Assembly: GCA_036525295.1 (NCBI GenBank)
Contig: DATDAQ010000004.1
Coordinates: 20,954-84,953, forward strand
Direction of reading: 5' to 3'
Length of the DNA: 64,000 nucleotides
Origin: VRUE01 sp036525295
Lineage (GTDB): Bacteria > Actinomycetota > Thermoleophilia > Solirubrobacterales > 70-9
A program made the position numbers and the translations under genes. Below, piece by piece: positions 1-8,164 of the stretch (position 1 is the stretch's first letter; each line of letters opens with the position of its first letter). Below the pieces are notes generated by a model. The model searched no databases, was not told the origin of the DNA, and saw only the letters and a program-made list of their open reading frames with translations.

Positions 1-1
1 C

Positions 2-1756
2 GAGATCGACATGAGCGCGATACCGATGGACGACGCCAAGACCTTCGAGATGCTCTCCCGCGGCGAGGGCACCGGCGTCTTCCAGCTCGAGTCCGAGGGC
101 ATGCGCGAGGCGATGAAGAAGGTGAAGCCGACCGAGTTCGACGACATCGTCGCGCTCGTCTCGCTCTACCGCCCGGGGGCGATGCGCTACATCCCCGACT
201 ACGCCAAGGGCAAGCGCAACCCCTCTTCGGTCACTTATCCCGACGAGCGCCTGCGCCCGATCACCGAGCCGACCTACGGCTGCGTCCTCTACCAGGAGCA
301 GCTGATGGAGATCGCCAAGCGGATGGCCGGCTTCAGCCCCGCCGAGGCCGACGACCTGCGCAAGGCGATCGGCAAGAAGAAGCGCGAGCTGATGGCGACG
401 ATGAAGGCGAAATTCCTCGAGGGGATGCAGTCCTCGGGCACGGCGAGCAAGGTCGCCAACGACATGTGGTCGCTGATGGAGGCGGCCGCCGACTACTCCT
501 TCAACAAGTCCCACGCGGCCTGCTACGCGCTGATCTCCTACCGCACCGCCTACCTCAAGGCCAACTACCCAGCCGAGTACATGGCGGCGGTGATCTCCTC
601 GGTGATGAACACCAAGGACAAGGTGCCCTTCTTCGTCAACCGCTGCGAGGAGATGGGGATCGAGGTGCTGCCGCCCGACGTCAACTCCTCCGACCACGAT
701 TTCGTCGTCTCCGAGAAGGCGATCCGCTTCGGCCTCGACGCGGTGAAGAACGTCGGCCACGCGGCCGTGGAGGCGATCCTGCGCGCCCGCGAGGACGGCC
801 CGATCGACTCGATCTGGGACTTCTGCGAACGGGTTGACTCGCGCGCGGTCAACAAACGGGCGATCGAGTGCCTGATCAAGTGCGGCGCGCTGGACTCGAC
901 CGGGGCGACGCGTAAGGGGATGCTCGAGACGCTGCCGGCGGCGCAGTCGGGGGGGCAGAAGGCACAGGAGGACGCCCAGCTCGGCCAGGGCTCGATCTTC
1001 GACTTCGGCGACGGCGAGGGTGGCGGGGCCGATGCGGCCGCTCAGGCCCACCACCGCCCACCGATCCCGGCGGCCGAGTTCGAGCGCGCCGAGCTGCTGG
1101 CCCTGGAGAAGGAGACGCTGGGGACCTATCTCTCCTCGCACCCGCTGACCGAGGTGCGGGGCGCGCTGCGCGCCCGCGTCGACTGCGACCTCGCCGACCT
1201 CGCCAACAAGCAGGACGGCTCCTGGGTGACGGTTGGCGGCATCGTCACCGAGTGCAAGAAGATCCGCACCAAGAGCGGCAGCCAGATGATGTTCGCCACC
1301 CTCGACGACGTCGAGGGGCAGGTCGAGATGCTGGTCTTCAAGGCCGACGAGGCTGAGAGCGCCGCCGTCATCGCGCCCGACGCGATCGTCGTCGTCCGCG
1401 GCCGCCTCGACCACAAGGACCGCGGCGAGACGAAGCTCGTCGTGCAGGAAGCCGAGCGCTTCGAACCGGACGCCGAGGAGATCGCCCGTGCGCCCGAGGT
1501 TTCGAGCGGCCCGAGCGGCCCGGTCGAGGTCGAGGTCGAGGCGGCGCAGCTCACCGACGTCCTGGTCGAGGAACTGAAGGCGGTGCTCGAACACCACAAG
1601 GGCGACGCCGAGGTCCACCTGGCGATCCGCACCGCGGCCGGCGAGCCAAAGCGGCTGCTGCTCGGCGAGGGCTACCGCGTGCGTCCCTCCGGCAGGCTGC
1701 GCAGCGAGCTTGATCACGTCCTGAGCAGTGCCTCGCCTTCTGCAGTCGCTGCCTGA
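2..1756 (+). CDS. dnaE: DNA polymerase III alpha subunit, 3' part (5' end outside window)
   Basis: Catalytic subunit of the replicative DNA polymerase. The reading frame is open from base 2, so the gene starts to the left of the window; about 584 C-terminal residues of a protein usually near 1150-1180 are present. Visible family landmarks are GVFQLESEGMR, then DDIVALVSLYRPG, which carries a conserved palm acidic region, the fingers segment with YGCVLYQEQLM, a helix-hairpin-helix-like stretch (DAVKNVGHAAVEAIL), and an OB-fold near the C terminus (VTVGGIVTECKKIRTKSG). The PHP domain and the first two catalytic aspartates would lie upstream. DnaE1 type is more likely than error-prone DnaE2, because there are no imuA/imuB neighbours, but the missing N-terminus prevents certainty. 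Confidence 0.95.
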   Translation, partial: EIDMSAIPMDDAKTFEMLSRGEGTGVFQLESEGMREAMKKVKPTEFDDIVALVSLYRPGAMRYIPDYAKGKRNPSSVTYPDERLRPITEPTYGCVLYQEQLMEIAKRMAGFSPAEADDLRKAIGKKKRELMATMKAKFLEGMQSSGTASKVANDMWSLMEAAADYSFNKSHAACYALISYRTAYLKANYPAEYMAAVISSVMNTKDKVPFFVNRCEEMGIEVLPPDVNSSDHDFVVSEKAIRFGLDAVKNVGHAAVEAILRAREDGPIDSIWDFCERVDSRAVNKRAIECLIKCGALDSTGATRKGMLETLPAAQSGGQKAQEDAQLGQGSIFDFGDGEGGGADAAAQAHHRPPIPAAEFERAELLALEKETLGTYLSSHPLTEVRGALRARVDCDLADLANKQDGSWVTVGGIVTECKKIRTKSGSQMMFATLDDVEGQVEMLVFKADEAESAAVIAPDAIVVVRGRLDHKDRGETKLVVQEAERFEPDAEEIARAPEVSSGPSGPVEVEVEAAQLTDVLVEELKAVLEHHKGDAEVHLAIRTAAGEPKRLLLGEGYRVRPSGRLRSELDHVLSSASPSAVAA

Positions 1757-1805
1757 TTTCGCATCAGCACTCGGAATCTGTGGCCGGCGGCCCTAGACTT
1801 TCTCC

Positions 1806-2180
1806 ATGACCGCCATCCGCGAGAAGACCGGTGAGTGTCGCCAGTGCCGTTCCTTCTGCGACAAGATGGTCGAGCCGCGCGGTTGCGTCGAAATGCGCTG
1901 CCGCTACCTCTACAGCTTCGTCGACATGCTCAACGGCGTGCAGTACGTCGGCTGCATGCAGGACGTCTTCGCCGCCAAGGTCGAGCTCGACGCCGTTCTC
2001 CAGCCGGGTGGCTTCGGCGGGGTGAAGATGACGGGCGATGCCCTGCCGCACTGCCAGTTCTCCGTCGAGCGTGCGTACGAGGGCTCGGGGGAGTCCTACG
2101 ACTGCGTCAATCGCCGCTTTTTCGATTGCTCAGACGGTGGCCCCGAGGGCATCAAGGCGTTCGACCTGCGCGACATCTGA
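1806..2180 (+). CDS. Cysteine-rich small protein of unknown function
   Basis: The 124-residue product has no domain I recognise. It has an N-terminal cluster ECRQCRSFC followed by further cysteines in GCVEMRC, YVGCMQ, HCQF, DCVN and DCSD, so a metal or Fe-S site or a set of disulfides is plausible. No signal peptide or membrane helix is visible, which favours an intracellular metal-binding role (inference). A TAGACT hexamer at 1794-1799 ends 7 nt before the ATG, fitting a leaderless promoter, and no Shine-Dalgarno is present. It stands alone between dnaE and an acyl-CoA dehydrogenase on the same strand. Coding is supported by a well-conserved-looking composition and the start context. Confidence 0.75.
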   Translation: MTAIREKTGECRQCRSFCDKMVEPRGCVEMRCRYLYSFVDMLNGVQYVGCMQDVFAAKVELDAVLQPGGFGGVKMTGDALPHCQFSVERAYEGSGESYDCVNRRFFDCSDGGPEGIKAFDLRDI

Positions 2181-2207
2181 GTGGGGTAACCACGACATCG
2201 TTTCGTG

Positions 2208-2213
2208 TAGAAT
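2208..2213 (+). promoter_or_regulatory. Putative -10 box of a leaderless promoter
   Basis: TAGAAT ends 7 nt before the ATG at 2220, which would place the transcription start on the A of the start codon. No convincing -35 hexamer or ribosome binding site is visible. Similar boxes precede many other starts in the window. Confidence 0.5.
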
Positions 2214-2219
2214 CGCGGC

Positions 2220-3515
2220 ATGACAGAGACTTCCGCAGTGGCAGAGGCAGAGAAGCTGGTGGCTGAGGCGGCCGGCGACACCGACGGTGCGTCCAGCGAG
2301 GGGCCGAAGTTCACCCTCGAGCTGAACCAGGACCAGAAGGACATTCGCGACTGGGTGCACGGGTTCGCCGAGGGCGTCGTCCGTCCCGCCGCCGAGGAAT
2401 GGGACGAGCGCGAGGAGACGCCCTGGCCGGTGATCCAGGAGGCCGCCAAGATCGGCCTCTACAGCTTCGAAGCGCTTGGCCAGTTCTGGGCTGACGAGAC
2501 CGGGCTGACCCTGCCGATCGCCAACGAGGAGCTCTTCTGGGGCGACGCCGGCATCGGCATGGCGATCATGGGTACCTCGCTGGCGGTTGCCGCGATCTTC
2601 GGGCAGGGAACCCCGGAGCAGATGGGCGAGTGGATCCCGCAGTGCTTCGGCAGCGCGGACGACCCCAAGGTCGCCTCCTTCTGCTCTTCAGAGCCCGACG
2701 CCGGCTCCGACGTCTCGGCGATCCGCACCACCGCCAAGTACGACGAGGCAACGGATGAGTGGGTCATCAACGGCCAGAAGGCCTGGGCCACCAACGGCGG
2801 CATCGCCGACGTCCACGTCGTCATCGCCACGGTCGATCGCGAGCTCGGCTCACGCGGACACGCCGCCTTCGTGATCCCTCCGGGGACCAAGGGCTGCGAG
2901 CAGGGCGCCAAGGTCAAGAAGCACGGCCTGCGCGCCTCCCACACCGCCGACGTCCACCTCGACGATTGTCGCGTGCCGGGAGCCTGCCTGCTGGGAGGCA
3001 AAGAGAAGCTCGACGAAAGGCTCGCCCGGGTCCGCGAAGGCAAGAAAGCCAAGTCGCAGGCGGCGATGCAGACCTTTGAGGCGAGTCGCCCCACGGTAGG
3101 CGCCCAGGCGCTCGGCATCGCCCGTGCCGCCTACGAGTACGCGCTCGGGTACGCCAAAGAGCGCCACCAGTTCGGCAGGGCGATCGTCGAGAACCAGTCG
3201 ATTGCCTTCACCCTCGCCGACATGAAGCTGGAGATCGACGCCGCCCGCCTGCTCGTCTGGCGCGCCGCCTGGATGGGCCGCAACGGCCACAAGTTCGAGA
3301 ACGCCGAGGGCTCGATGTCGAAGCTCAAGGCCGGCGAGGTCGCCGTCTGGTCGACCGAGCGCGCGATCCAGATCCTCGGCGGCAACGGCTACACCCGCGA
3401 GTTCCCGGTCGAGCGGATGCACCGCGACGCGAAGATCTACACGATCTTCGAGGGCACCTCCGAGATCCAGCGCCTGGTGATCAGCCGCGCGATCTCCGGC
3501 GTTCACGTCAAATAG
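2220..3515 (+). CDS. Acyl-CoA dehydrogenase
   Basis: FAD-dependent enzyme that oxidises acyl-CoA to trans-2-enoyl-CoA, feeding electrons to electron-transfer flavoprotein. The 431-aa product has the N-terminal helical domain, the central beta domain signature (FCSSEPDAGSDVSAI, then INGQKAWATNGG), and the C-terminal helical domain with YAKERHQFGRAI and IQILGGNGYTREFPVER. The catalytic glutamate is expected in IFEGTSEIQR near the end. A roughly 30-residue Ala/Glu-rich extension precedes the usual start. The gene is monocistronic by context and ends 8 nt inside the convergent DUF2442 gene. The substrate chain length cannot be read from sequence alone. Confidence 0.95.
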   Translation: MTETSAVAEAEKLVAEAAGDTDGASSEGPKFTLELNQDQKDIRDWVHGFAEGVVRPAAEEWDEREETPWPVIQEAAKIGLYSFEALGQFWADETGLTLPIANEELFWGDAGIGMAIMGTSLAVAAIFGQGTPEQMGEWIPQCFGSADDPKVASFCSSEPDAGSDVSAIRTTAKYDEATDEWVINGQKAWATNGGIADVHVVIATVDRELGSRGHAAFVIPPGTKGCEQGAKVKKHGLRASHTADVHLDDCRVPGACLLGGKEKLDERLARVREGKKAKSQAAMQTFEASRPTVGAQALGIARAAYEYALGYAKERHQFGRAIVENQSIAFTLADMKLEIDAARLLVWRAAWMGRNGHKFENAEGSMSKLKAGEVAVWSTERAIQILGGNGYTREFPVERMHRDAKIYTIFEGTSEIQRLVISRAISGVHVK

Positions 3516-3780
3516 TCGTAGTGGGCCAAGCGCCAGATCGGACGCGCTCGTAGAGCGTGTCGGGGGCGAGGTCGGCGCCCCCCGGCCAAGCGACCGTGCC
3601 GGTCTCTGTATCGACGTACGCTTGTGCGAAGCCCTCTTCGGTGCGGGCCTGCTCGAAGACAGGCCCCCACATGCGGGGGAGCACATCTACGGTGCCGCTT
3701 TGGCCGTCGGCGAACGTCAACTTGAGCACGCCATGGCGTACGACAGAAGCTCTGGTGATGTTTGGAGTGAGTCTGCTCAT
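3508..3780 (-). CDS. DUF2442 domain protein
   Basis: This 90-aa protein has the DUF2442 pattern: a short beta-rich fold with VVRHGVLKLTFADGQ, then DVLPRMWGPVFEQA and the closing TGTVAWPGGADLAPDTLYE. Biochemical function is unknown. It is translated after the DUF4160 gene with an ATGA overlap (3777-3780), so the two are almost certainly co-expressed. Such pairs are common and have been suspected to act like toxin-antitoxin modules, but I know of no proof. Its 3' end overlaps the end of the acyl-CoA dehydrogenase by 8 nt on the opposite strand. Confidence 0.85.
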   Translation of the reverse strand: MSRLTPNITRASVVRHGVLKLTFADGQSGTVDVLPRMWGPVFEQARTEEGFAQAYVDTETGTVAWPGGADLAPDTLYERVRSGAWPTTTI

Positions 3781-4037
3781 CGCAAGGGCTCGATCTCCTT
3801 CAGTGTTTCACTCGCCCGCGCCCGGCGCCAGTTCTTTTCCAGCTCCCGTTGATGGAGCTCGGCCCAGGCAAGGACAAAGCGAAGCTGTCGGCGTCTGAGG
3901 CTGCTGTTGATGACTTCAAGGTTGTCGATCCGAACCTTAGCCTCGCCGTCAGCGTGGTAGGCGTGAAAGTGGGGGTGGCCGTGGTCGTCGAAGAACATCG
4001 CGATCGTGATCCCGAAGAAGCGGCTGATGGTCGGCAC
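3777..4037 (-). CDS. DUF4160 domain protein
   Basis: The 86-aa product matches DUF4160: an N-terminal PTISRFFGITIAMFFDD segment, the hallmark HPHFHAYHADGEAKV, then a helical C-terminal half with RRRQLRFVLAWAELHQREL. The His-rich HPHFHAYH motif could bind metal, but no activity is established. It is the first gene of a two-gene unit with DUF2442 (4-nt overlap) and lies 53 nt downstream of the endonuclease IV gene on the same strand. No promoter could be assigned with confidence. Confidence 0.85.
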   Translation of the reverse strand: MPTISRFFGITIAMFFDDHGHPHFHAYHADGEAKVRIDNLEVINSSLRRRQLRFVLAWAELHQRELEKNWRRARASETLKEIEPLR

Positions 4038-4090
4038 CGCCCCTTAAGGCGTGGCGGACCAAAACTCTCCCCCTCTGCACTTGGCGATTC

Positions 4091-4951
4091 TTAGCGTCGC
4101 CTCTCGAGCCCGGCTTTCCTCAGGCGCTTCGCGGCCTGGATTTCTTTCTTGTCTGCGCCTTTCTTGTTTGGCCCCGGCGTCTCCAGCGTCGCCGGGAGGC
4201 CCTCGAAGCGGGGCTCGGAGAGGAAGGCTGCGAGGCCCTGCTTGCCCATCTCGCCCTTGCCGAGGTTGGCGTGGCGGTCGCGGCAGGAGCCGAGGGGGGC
4301 TGCAGCGTCGTTGACGTGCAGGCAGCGGAGACGGTCGAGGCCGACCTTTGCGTCAGCTTCGTCGACGACGGCGGCAAGGTGCTGCTCATCGGTGATGTCG
4401 TAGCCCTGAACGAAGAGGTGGCAGGAGTCGAGGCAGAGGCCGAGGCGCTTGCCGCTGCCGGCCAGCTCGATCAGCTCGGCGGTCTGGTCGAAGTCACGGC
4501 CCAGGAGGCCCTTGTGGCCGGCGGTCTGCTCGAGCAGCAGCGGGCAGCGGTCACTGTCTTCGAGTGCGGCGGCGATCGTCTTCCCGGCGCGTTTCATCGA
4601 GGGCCCGAGCGGCTCTTTGACCTGTGCCCCCGGATGCAGGACAACCCCGTCCGCACCGATCTCATCGCCGATCCGCAGGGCATGGGTTAGTGAGGCCTGG
4701 GACTTCCGGCGCAGCTCCCGGTCCTTGGAGGCGCAGTTGATCAGGTAGACGGCGTGGATCACGACCGCTTCGACCGGCGAAGCCGCCATCGCCTCTTTGA
4801 AAGCAGCGAAGTCGTCTGGCCCGTATTTCGTCGGCCGCCACATGCGCGGGCTCTGGTTGAAGATCTGAATCGATTCGCAACCGAGCGCGGTGCCCCGCTC
4901 GATCGCCCTGTCGAGTCCGCCGGATGTCGAGACATGCGCACCGATAAGCAT
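4091..4951 (-). CDS. nfo: Deoxyribonuclease IV (AP endonuclease)
   Basis: Cleaves DNA 5' to abasic sites in base excision repair; it is a trinuclear-zinc TIM barrel. The 286-aa protein is full length. Visible landmarks are the start IGAHVSTSGGLDRAI, the metal-ligand histidine regions around VVIHAVYLINCAS and GVVLHPGAQVK, LLEQTAGHKG, LGLCLDSCHLFVQGYD, LRCLHVNDAAAPLGSCRDRHANLGKG, and LETPGPNKKG near the end. The start codon at 4951 is preceded by TAGGAT, whose last base lies 10 nt upstream, consistent with short-leader transcription. It is transcribed leftward away from the tRNA-like gene. Confidence 0.96.
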   Translation of the reverse strand: MLIGAHVSTSGGLDRAIERGTALGCESIQIFNQSPRMWRPTKYGPDDFAAFKEAMAASPVEAVVIHAVYLINCASKDRELRRKSQASLTHALRIGDEIGADGVVLHPGAQVKEPLGPSMKRAGKTIAAALEDSDRCPLLLEQTAGHKGLLGRDFDQTAELIELAGSGKRLGLCLDSCHLFVQGYDITDEQHLAAVVDEADAKVGLDRLRCLHVNDAAAPLGSCRDRHANLGKGEMGKQGLAAFLSEPRFEGLPATLETPGPNKKGADKKEIQAAKRLRKAGLERRR

Positions 4952-5026
4952 GAATCGCGCATCCTATGGAGCCAATTGTGCGACGCACCTTGAAGGTCAA
5001 AATTCCAGGCATATCGTCGCTTGCGT

Positions 5027-5100
5027 CCCCCCGTAGCTCAGCGGATAGAGCGCGCTCTTGACTAGAGACGAGGTCGCGGGTTCGAGTCCCGCCGGGGGGA
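5027..5100 (+). tRNA. tRNA-like gene; isotype uncertain (best fold gives anticodon GAC, Val)
   Basis: A 7-bp acceptor stem (5027-5033 with 5093-5099), D arm GCTC/GAGC (5036-5039/5048-5051), T arm GCGGG/CCCGC with loop TTCGAGT (5076-5092) and discriminator A5100 are all present. The anticodon arm is abnormal: CGCTC/GAG-CG pairs only if A5068 is bulged, leaving loop TTGACTA with anticodon GAC and an unusual T at position 37. C1-G72 is also unusual for valine tRNA. No CCA is encoded. The acceptor pairing could extend to 8 bp using T5026 and A5100. Either this is a divergent tRNA, a decaying one, or a tRNA-like RNA. The anticodon arm is also complementary to 5145-5159. Confidence 0.6.
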
Positions 5101-5144
5101 TGCAGAACTCCAATCGCCTCTGATGTATGCGCTAGGCTTGTGGC

Positions 5145-5159
5145 CTCTAGTCAAGGGCG
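5145..5159 (+). repeat. 15-nt complement of the tRNA anticodon arm
   Basis: CTCTAGTCAAGGGCG is the reverse complement of 5053-5067 except for one T-G wobble, so the transcript could form a continuous 15-bp duplex that captures the anticodon arm. It lies between the tRNA-like gene and the terminator. A second perfect hairpin (GCTGCTC/GAGCAGC, 5195-5211) lies further downstream. Confidence 0.7.
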
Positions 5160-5216
5160 TTGCTGACGCTGAGATGGGTTCGGCTCATGGCCGGGCTGCT
5201 CGCGGAGCAGCTTCTT

Positions 5217-5251
5217 CACAACAGGCCCGCTTCGGCGGGCCTGTTGTGTTT
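5217..5251 (+). terminator. Strong intrinsic terminator
   Basis: A perfect 14-bp stem (5217-5230 with 5235-5248) closed by a TTCG tetraloop and followed by TTT. It ends the transcript starting at the tRNA-like gene and sits 40 nt before gltX. Confidence 0.85.
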
Positions 5252-5290
5252 AGGCACCGGTAGCGGTAGTCGTTCATCTAGATTGCTCCC

Positions 5291-6658
5291 GTGCCCGAAG
5301 GCTCCCCACTCCGCCTCCGCTTCGCCCCGTCGCCAACCGGCTCCCTGCACATAGGCGGGGCCAGGACCGCGCTCTACAACTGGCTCGCGGCTCGCCACTC
5401 CGGCGGGGAGCTGGTGCTGCGGATCGAGGACACCGATCGGGAGCGCTCGACCGAGGAGAACGTTGCCCAGATCCTCGATGCCCTGGAGTGGCTCGAACTG
5501 GACTGGGACGAGGGGCCGGTCTCGCAGGCCTCGCGCGCGGACCGGCACGCGGCGGCGCTCGAGCGGCTGCTCGAGTCCGGCGCCGCCTACCGCGACTCCG
5601 CCACGGCGAAAGAGGTCGAGGCCTGGAAGGCCGAGCACGGGGCCGGCAGCGGGTATCGAGGCATCCCGGTCGACGAGCCGGGCGCGGCGGTCAGGCTGAG
5701 GGTGCCCGACGCGGGGGAGACCGTGGTTCACGACCTGATCCGCGGGCCCGTCAGCTTCCCCAACCGCAGCTACGACGACTTCGTCATTGCCCGCGGCGAC
5801 GGCTCGGTCCTCTACAACTTCGCGGTCGCGGTCGACGACGCGGAGATGGGGATCGACGAGGTCGTGCGCGGCGACGACCACCTCTCCAACACGCCGAAGC
5901 AGCTGCTCGTCCTCGCCGCCCTCGGCCACGAGCCGCCGCGCTACGCTCACCTGCCGCTGCTGCACGGTCCCGACGGCAAGAAGCTCTCCAAGCGCCATGG
6001 CGCTGCCTCGGTGCAGGAGCTGCGCGAGGCCGGTTACCTGCCGGCGGCGGTCCGCAACTACCTCGCGCTGCTCGGCTGGGGAACCGACGACGACACGACC
6101 CTGATGCCGACCGAGGAGCTGGTCCGGCGCTTCCGGGTCGAGGACGTCGGCAAGGCCGCGGCGATCTTCGACGAGAAGAAGCTGCGCTGGGTCAACGGCC
6201 GCTTCATGCGCGAGCTGCCTCTGGAGGACTACACCGAAGCGGTGGCGAGGCACCTCGGGCGCGAGCCGGACGACCGCCTGCGCGGCGCCTGCGCGATCGC
6301 CCAGGAGAAAGCGCAGACGCTCGACGAGGTGTGGCCGCTGATCGGGTTCCTCTTCGAGCCGCCCGTCGAGGACGAGAAGGCGTGGGCCAAGGTGATGAAG
6401 GACGGTGCGCTGCCCGCCCTGGAGGCTGTGCGCTCGGCCCTGGCCGAGGCCGAGGCGTTCGACGCCGGCGCGGTCGAGAAAGCCCTGGAGCCGCTCCCGG
6501 GGCGGCTCGACGCCAAGCCCGGCCGTGTCTACCAGCCGATTCGCGTCGCGATTACGGGCACCGCGGTGTCGCCGGGGATCTTCGAGTCGCTTGCGGCTCT
6601 GGGACGGGACGAATCCCTCGCTCGCATCGACGCAGCCCTGGCCCGGCTCCGGCCCTAG
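5291..6658 (+). CDS. gltX: Glutamyl-tRNA synthetase
   Basis: Charges tRNA with glutamate. The class I HIGH motif is seen in FAPSPTGSLHIGGARTA and the KMSKS-type loop in GKKLSKRHGAAS. The 455-aa length is normal, with the C-terminal anticodon-binding helical domains after residue 300. The start is GTG at 5291, giving an N-terminus (PEGSPLRLRFAPSP) that fits the family. Because gatCAB lies 11 kb downstream, this enzyme may be non-discriminating and also charge tRNA-Gln with glutamate for amidation (inference). It follows a strong terminator, so it must have its own promoter in the 40-nt gap or be read through. Confidence 0.96.
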   Translation: MPEGSPLRLRFAPSPTGSLHIGGARTALYNWLAARHSGGELVLRIEDTDRERSTEENVAQILDALEWLELDWDEGPVSQASRADRHAAALERLLESGAAYRDSATAKEVEAWKAEHGAGSGYRGIPVDEPGAAVRLRVPDAGETVVHDLIRGPVSFPNRSYDDFVIARGDGSVLYNFAVAVDDAEMGIDEVVRGDDHLSNTPKQLLVLAALGHEPPRYAHLPLLHGPDGKKLSKRHGAASVQELREAGYLPAAVRNYLALLGWGTDDDTTLMPTEELVRRFRVEDVGKAAAIFDEKKLRWVNGRFMRELPLEDYTEAVARHLGREPDDRLRGACAIAQEKAQTLDEVWPLIGFLFEPPVEDEKAWAKVMKDGALPALEAVRSALAEAEAFDAGAVEKALEPLPGRLDAKPGRVYQPIRVAITGTAVSPGIFESLAALGRDESLARIDAALARLRP

Positions 6659-6801
6659 GAGTCCCCTAGCGGACAACGGAGAGGTTCCGACCTCACCCAA
6701 GTGGACAAATGGCCCCGGCTTGCTACCCCAGTTTTGGGGATGGCAAGGCTAAACCGTGCGTCCTCGGCTGCCGATGAAGGCTGCGAGCTGGTTTTCCCGC
6801 C

Positions 6802-7902
6802 ATGCAGTCGACCAAGCCACAGACCAACGGCAAAGTGAAGCCCGAAGCGGCGCCCACCAACGGCGCCCGCTCCAACGGCTCACGCGCCAAGGCGGCTCCA
6901 GGAGCCCGTCTGGCCGCCGCCTTCGACGCGGTCGAGAAGTTCCCGGTCCTGCTGGAGTCGCGAGCACGGGTGATGCGCGCCGCGACGGCCGAGACCACTC
7001 GCGTCTCCGAGGTGGTCGAGGCGGTCGAGTCGGACGTCGGCCTGGCGATCGCGGTCCTGCGCTTCGCTAATCGCAGCAGCGACGTCGCCGGCTCGGTGGG
7101 CAGCATCCCCGAGGCCGTCGACGTGCTGAAGCCGGCCGGTGTGCTGGCGATCGCGGGCACCTCGCCGGTCTTCGATTTCTTCGAGCCCAATGGAAGCCGC
7201 GAGATGCGGCCCGAGCGCTTCCGCGTCCACGCCCTCGCGGCTCAGCGGGCCGGCGATGAGATCGGGCGCACAGTGGGTTGGGACAGCCGCGACGAGCTGG
7301 CCGTCGCCACCCTCCTACACGATGTCGGCCGTCTCGTGATCTGCAGCCTGCACCCGGGCGATCGGGGCCAGTTCGACGCGGTCGCGAAGACGCCCGAGCA
7401 GCGGGTGCGCGAGGAGCGTGACCGGCTCGGCATCGACCATGCCCTGGTCGGCGGCGTGCTCGCGAGACGCTGGAATATGCCACCGAGCCTCGCCGTCGCG
7501 ATCGAGCGCCATCACGCCGCCGACGCCGACGGGCTGGCGGCGATGATCGCGACCGCCGACATGGTTGCCCATTACAGCCAGGGCGAGGCGGTCAACCCGG
7601 AGCGCCTGCGCACCTGCGCGAAACGCTGCGGCCTTGACCCCGAGGCGCTGCGCGATCTCCTCTACGAGATGCCCCACGCGGGTAACGACTCACCTCGGGT
7701 GACGGAGCCCTGCCCGCTCTCGGCGCGAGAGCTCGACGTCCTCCGTCATCTTTCCGAGGGGATGGTCTACAAGCAGATCGCCGGCGAAATGCAGCTCTCC
7801 GTCTCGACCATCCGCACCCACCTGCACAACGTCTACGGCAAGATCGGCGCCGTCGACAGGGCGCAGGCCGTCCTCACCGCCCGCGACTGCGGCTGGATCT
7901 AA
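6802..7902 (+). CDS. HDOD domain protein with C-terminal LuxR-type DNA-binding domain
   Basis: The 366-aa protein joins two signalling modules. Residues roughly 40-235 form an HDOD domain (AIAVLRFANRSS, DVLKPAGVLAIAG, LLHDVGRLVI, ALVGGVLARRWNMP, ERHHAADADG). Residues about 295-366 are a LuxR/GerE helix-turn-helix (LSARELDVLRHLSEGM, YKQIAGEMQLSVSTIRTHLHNVYGKIGA). HDOD domains are regulatory and usually lack phosphodiesterase activity. An HDOD output joined directly to a DNA-binding domain suggests a one-component regulator, with an unknown ligand or partner. No receiver or membrane segment is present. It is followed by a palindromic repeat cluster and then a convergent response regulator gene. 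Confidence 0.88.
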   Translation: MQSTKPQTNGKVKPEAAPTNGARSNGSRAKAAPGARLAAAFDAVEKFPVLLESRARVMRAATAETTRVSEVVEAVESDVGLAIAVLRFANRSSDVAGSVGSIPEAVDVLKPAGVLAIAGTSPVFDFFEPNGSREMRPERFRVHALAAQRAGDEIGRTVGWDSRDELAVATLLHDVGRLVICSLHPGDRGQFDAVAKTPEQRVREERDRLGIDHALVGGVLARRWNMPPSLAVAIERHHAADADGLAAMIATADMVAHYSQGEAVNPERLRTCAKRCGLDPEALRDLLYEMPHAGNDSPRVTEPCPLSARELDVLRHLSEGMVYKQIAGEMQLSVSTIRTHLHNVYGKIGAVDRAQAVLTARDCGWI

Positions 7903-7913
7903 AGAAGGCGCTC

Positions 7914-8067
7914 CGGCCGCGGGTCCTGTCGTCGGGGGTAGGGGGTGCCCTCCTTGTCCTTCGCGCTGCTTCGGGCAGAGGGACATTTGCGGGATGAGCT
8001 ATGAGGCCCCGCCCTCAGCAGCCTACGGACGGCGGAGACACCCCCTACCCCCGACGCCACCCGCGGG
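7914..8067 (-). repeat. Dispersed palindromic repeat, copy A (inverted)
   Basis: The left end CCGCGGGTCCTGTCG (7917-7931) is the exact reverse complement of 8240-8254, and the right end ACGCCACCCGCGGG (8054-8067) is the reverse complement of 8165-8178. GTCGGGGGTAGGGGG (7931-7945) is also the reverse complement of 8041-8055, so the copy folds on itself. It lies just after the HDOD-LuxR gene stop. Confidence 0.7.
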
Positions 8068-8164
8068 AGGAGCGTTTTTCAGCTCGCCCGCAAAGCGAGA
8101 TGGTGGCCTGCGCGAGTGTCTCCTCGCCGTAGCTGGGGTGGGGCGAGTCTGCTTCGGCGTGTCT

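Noticed and set aside
5027..5159. Phage-type attachment site in the tRNA-like gene
   Set aside because: The repeated 15-mer is inverted, not direct, and no integrase gene is nearby, so att duplication is not supported.
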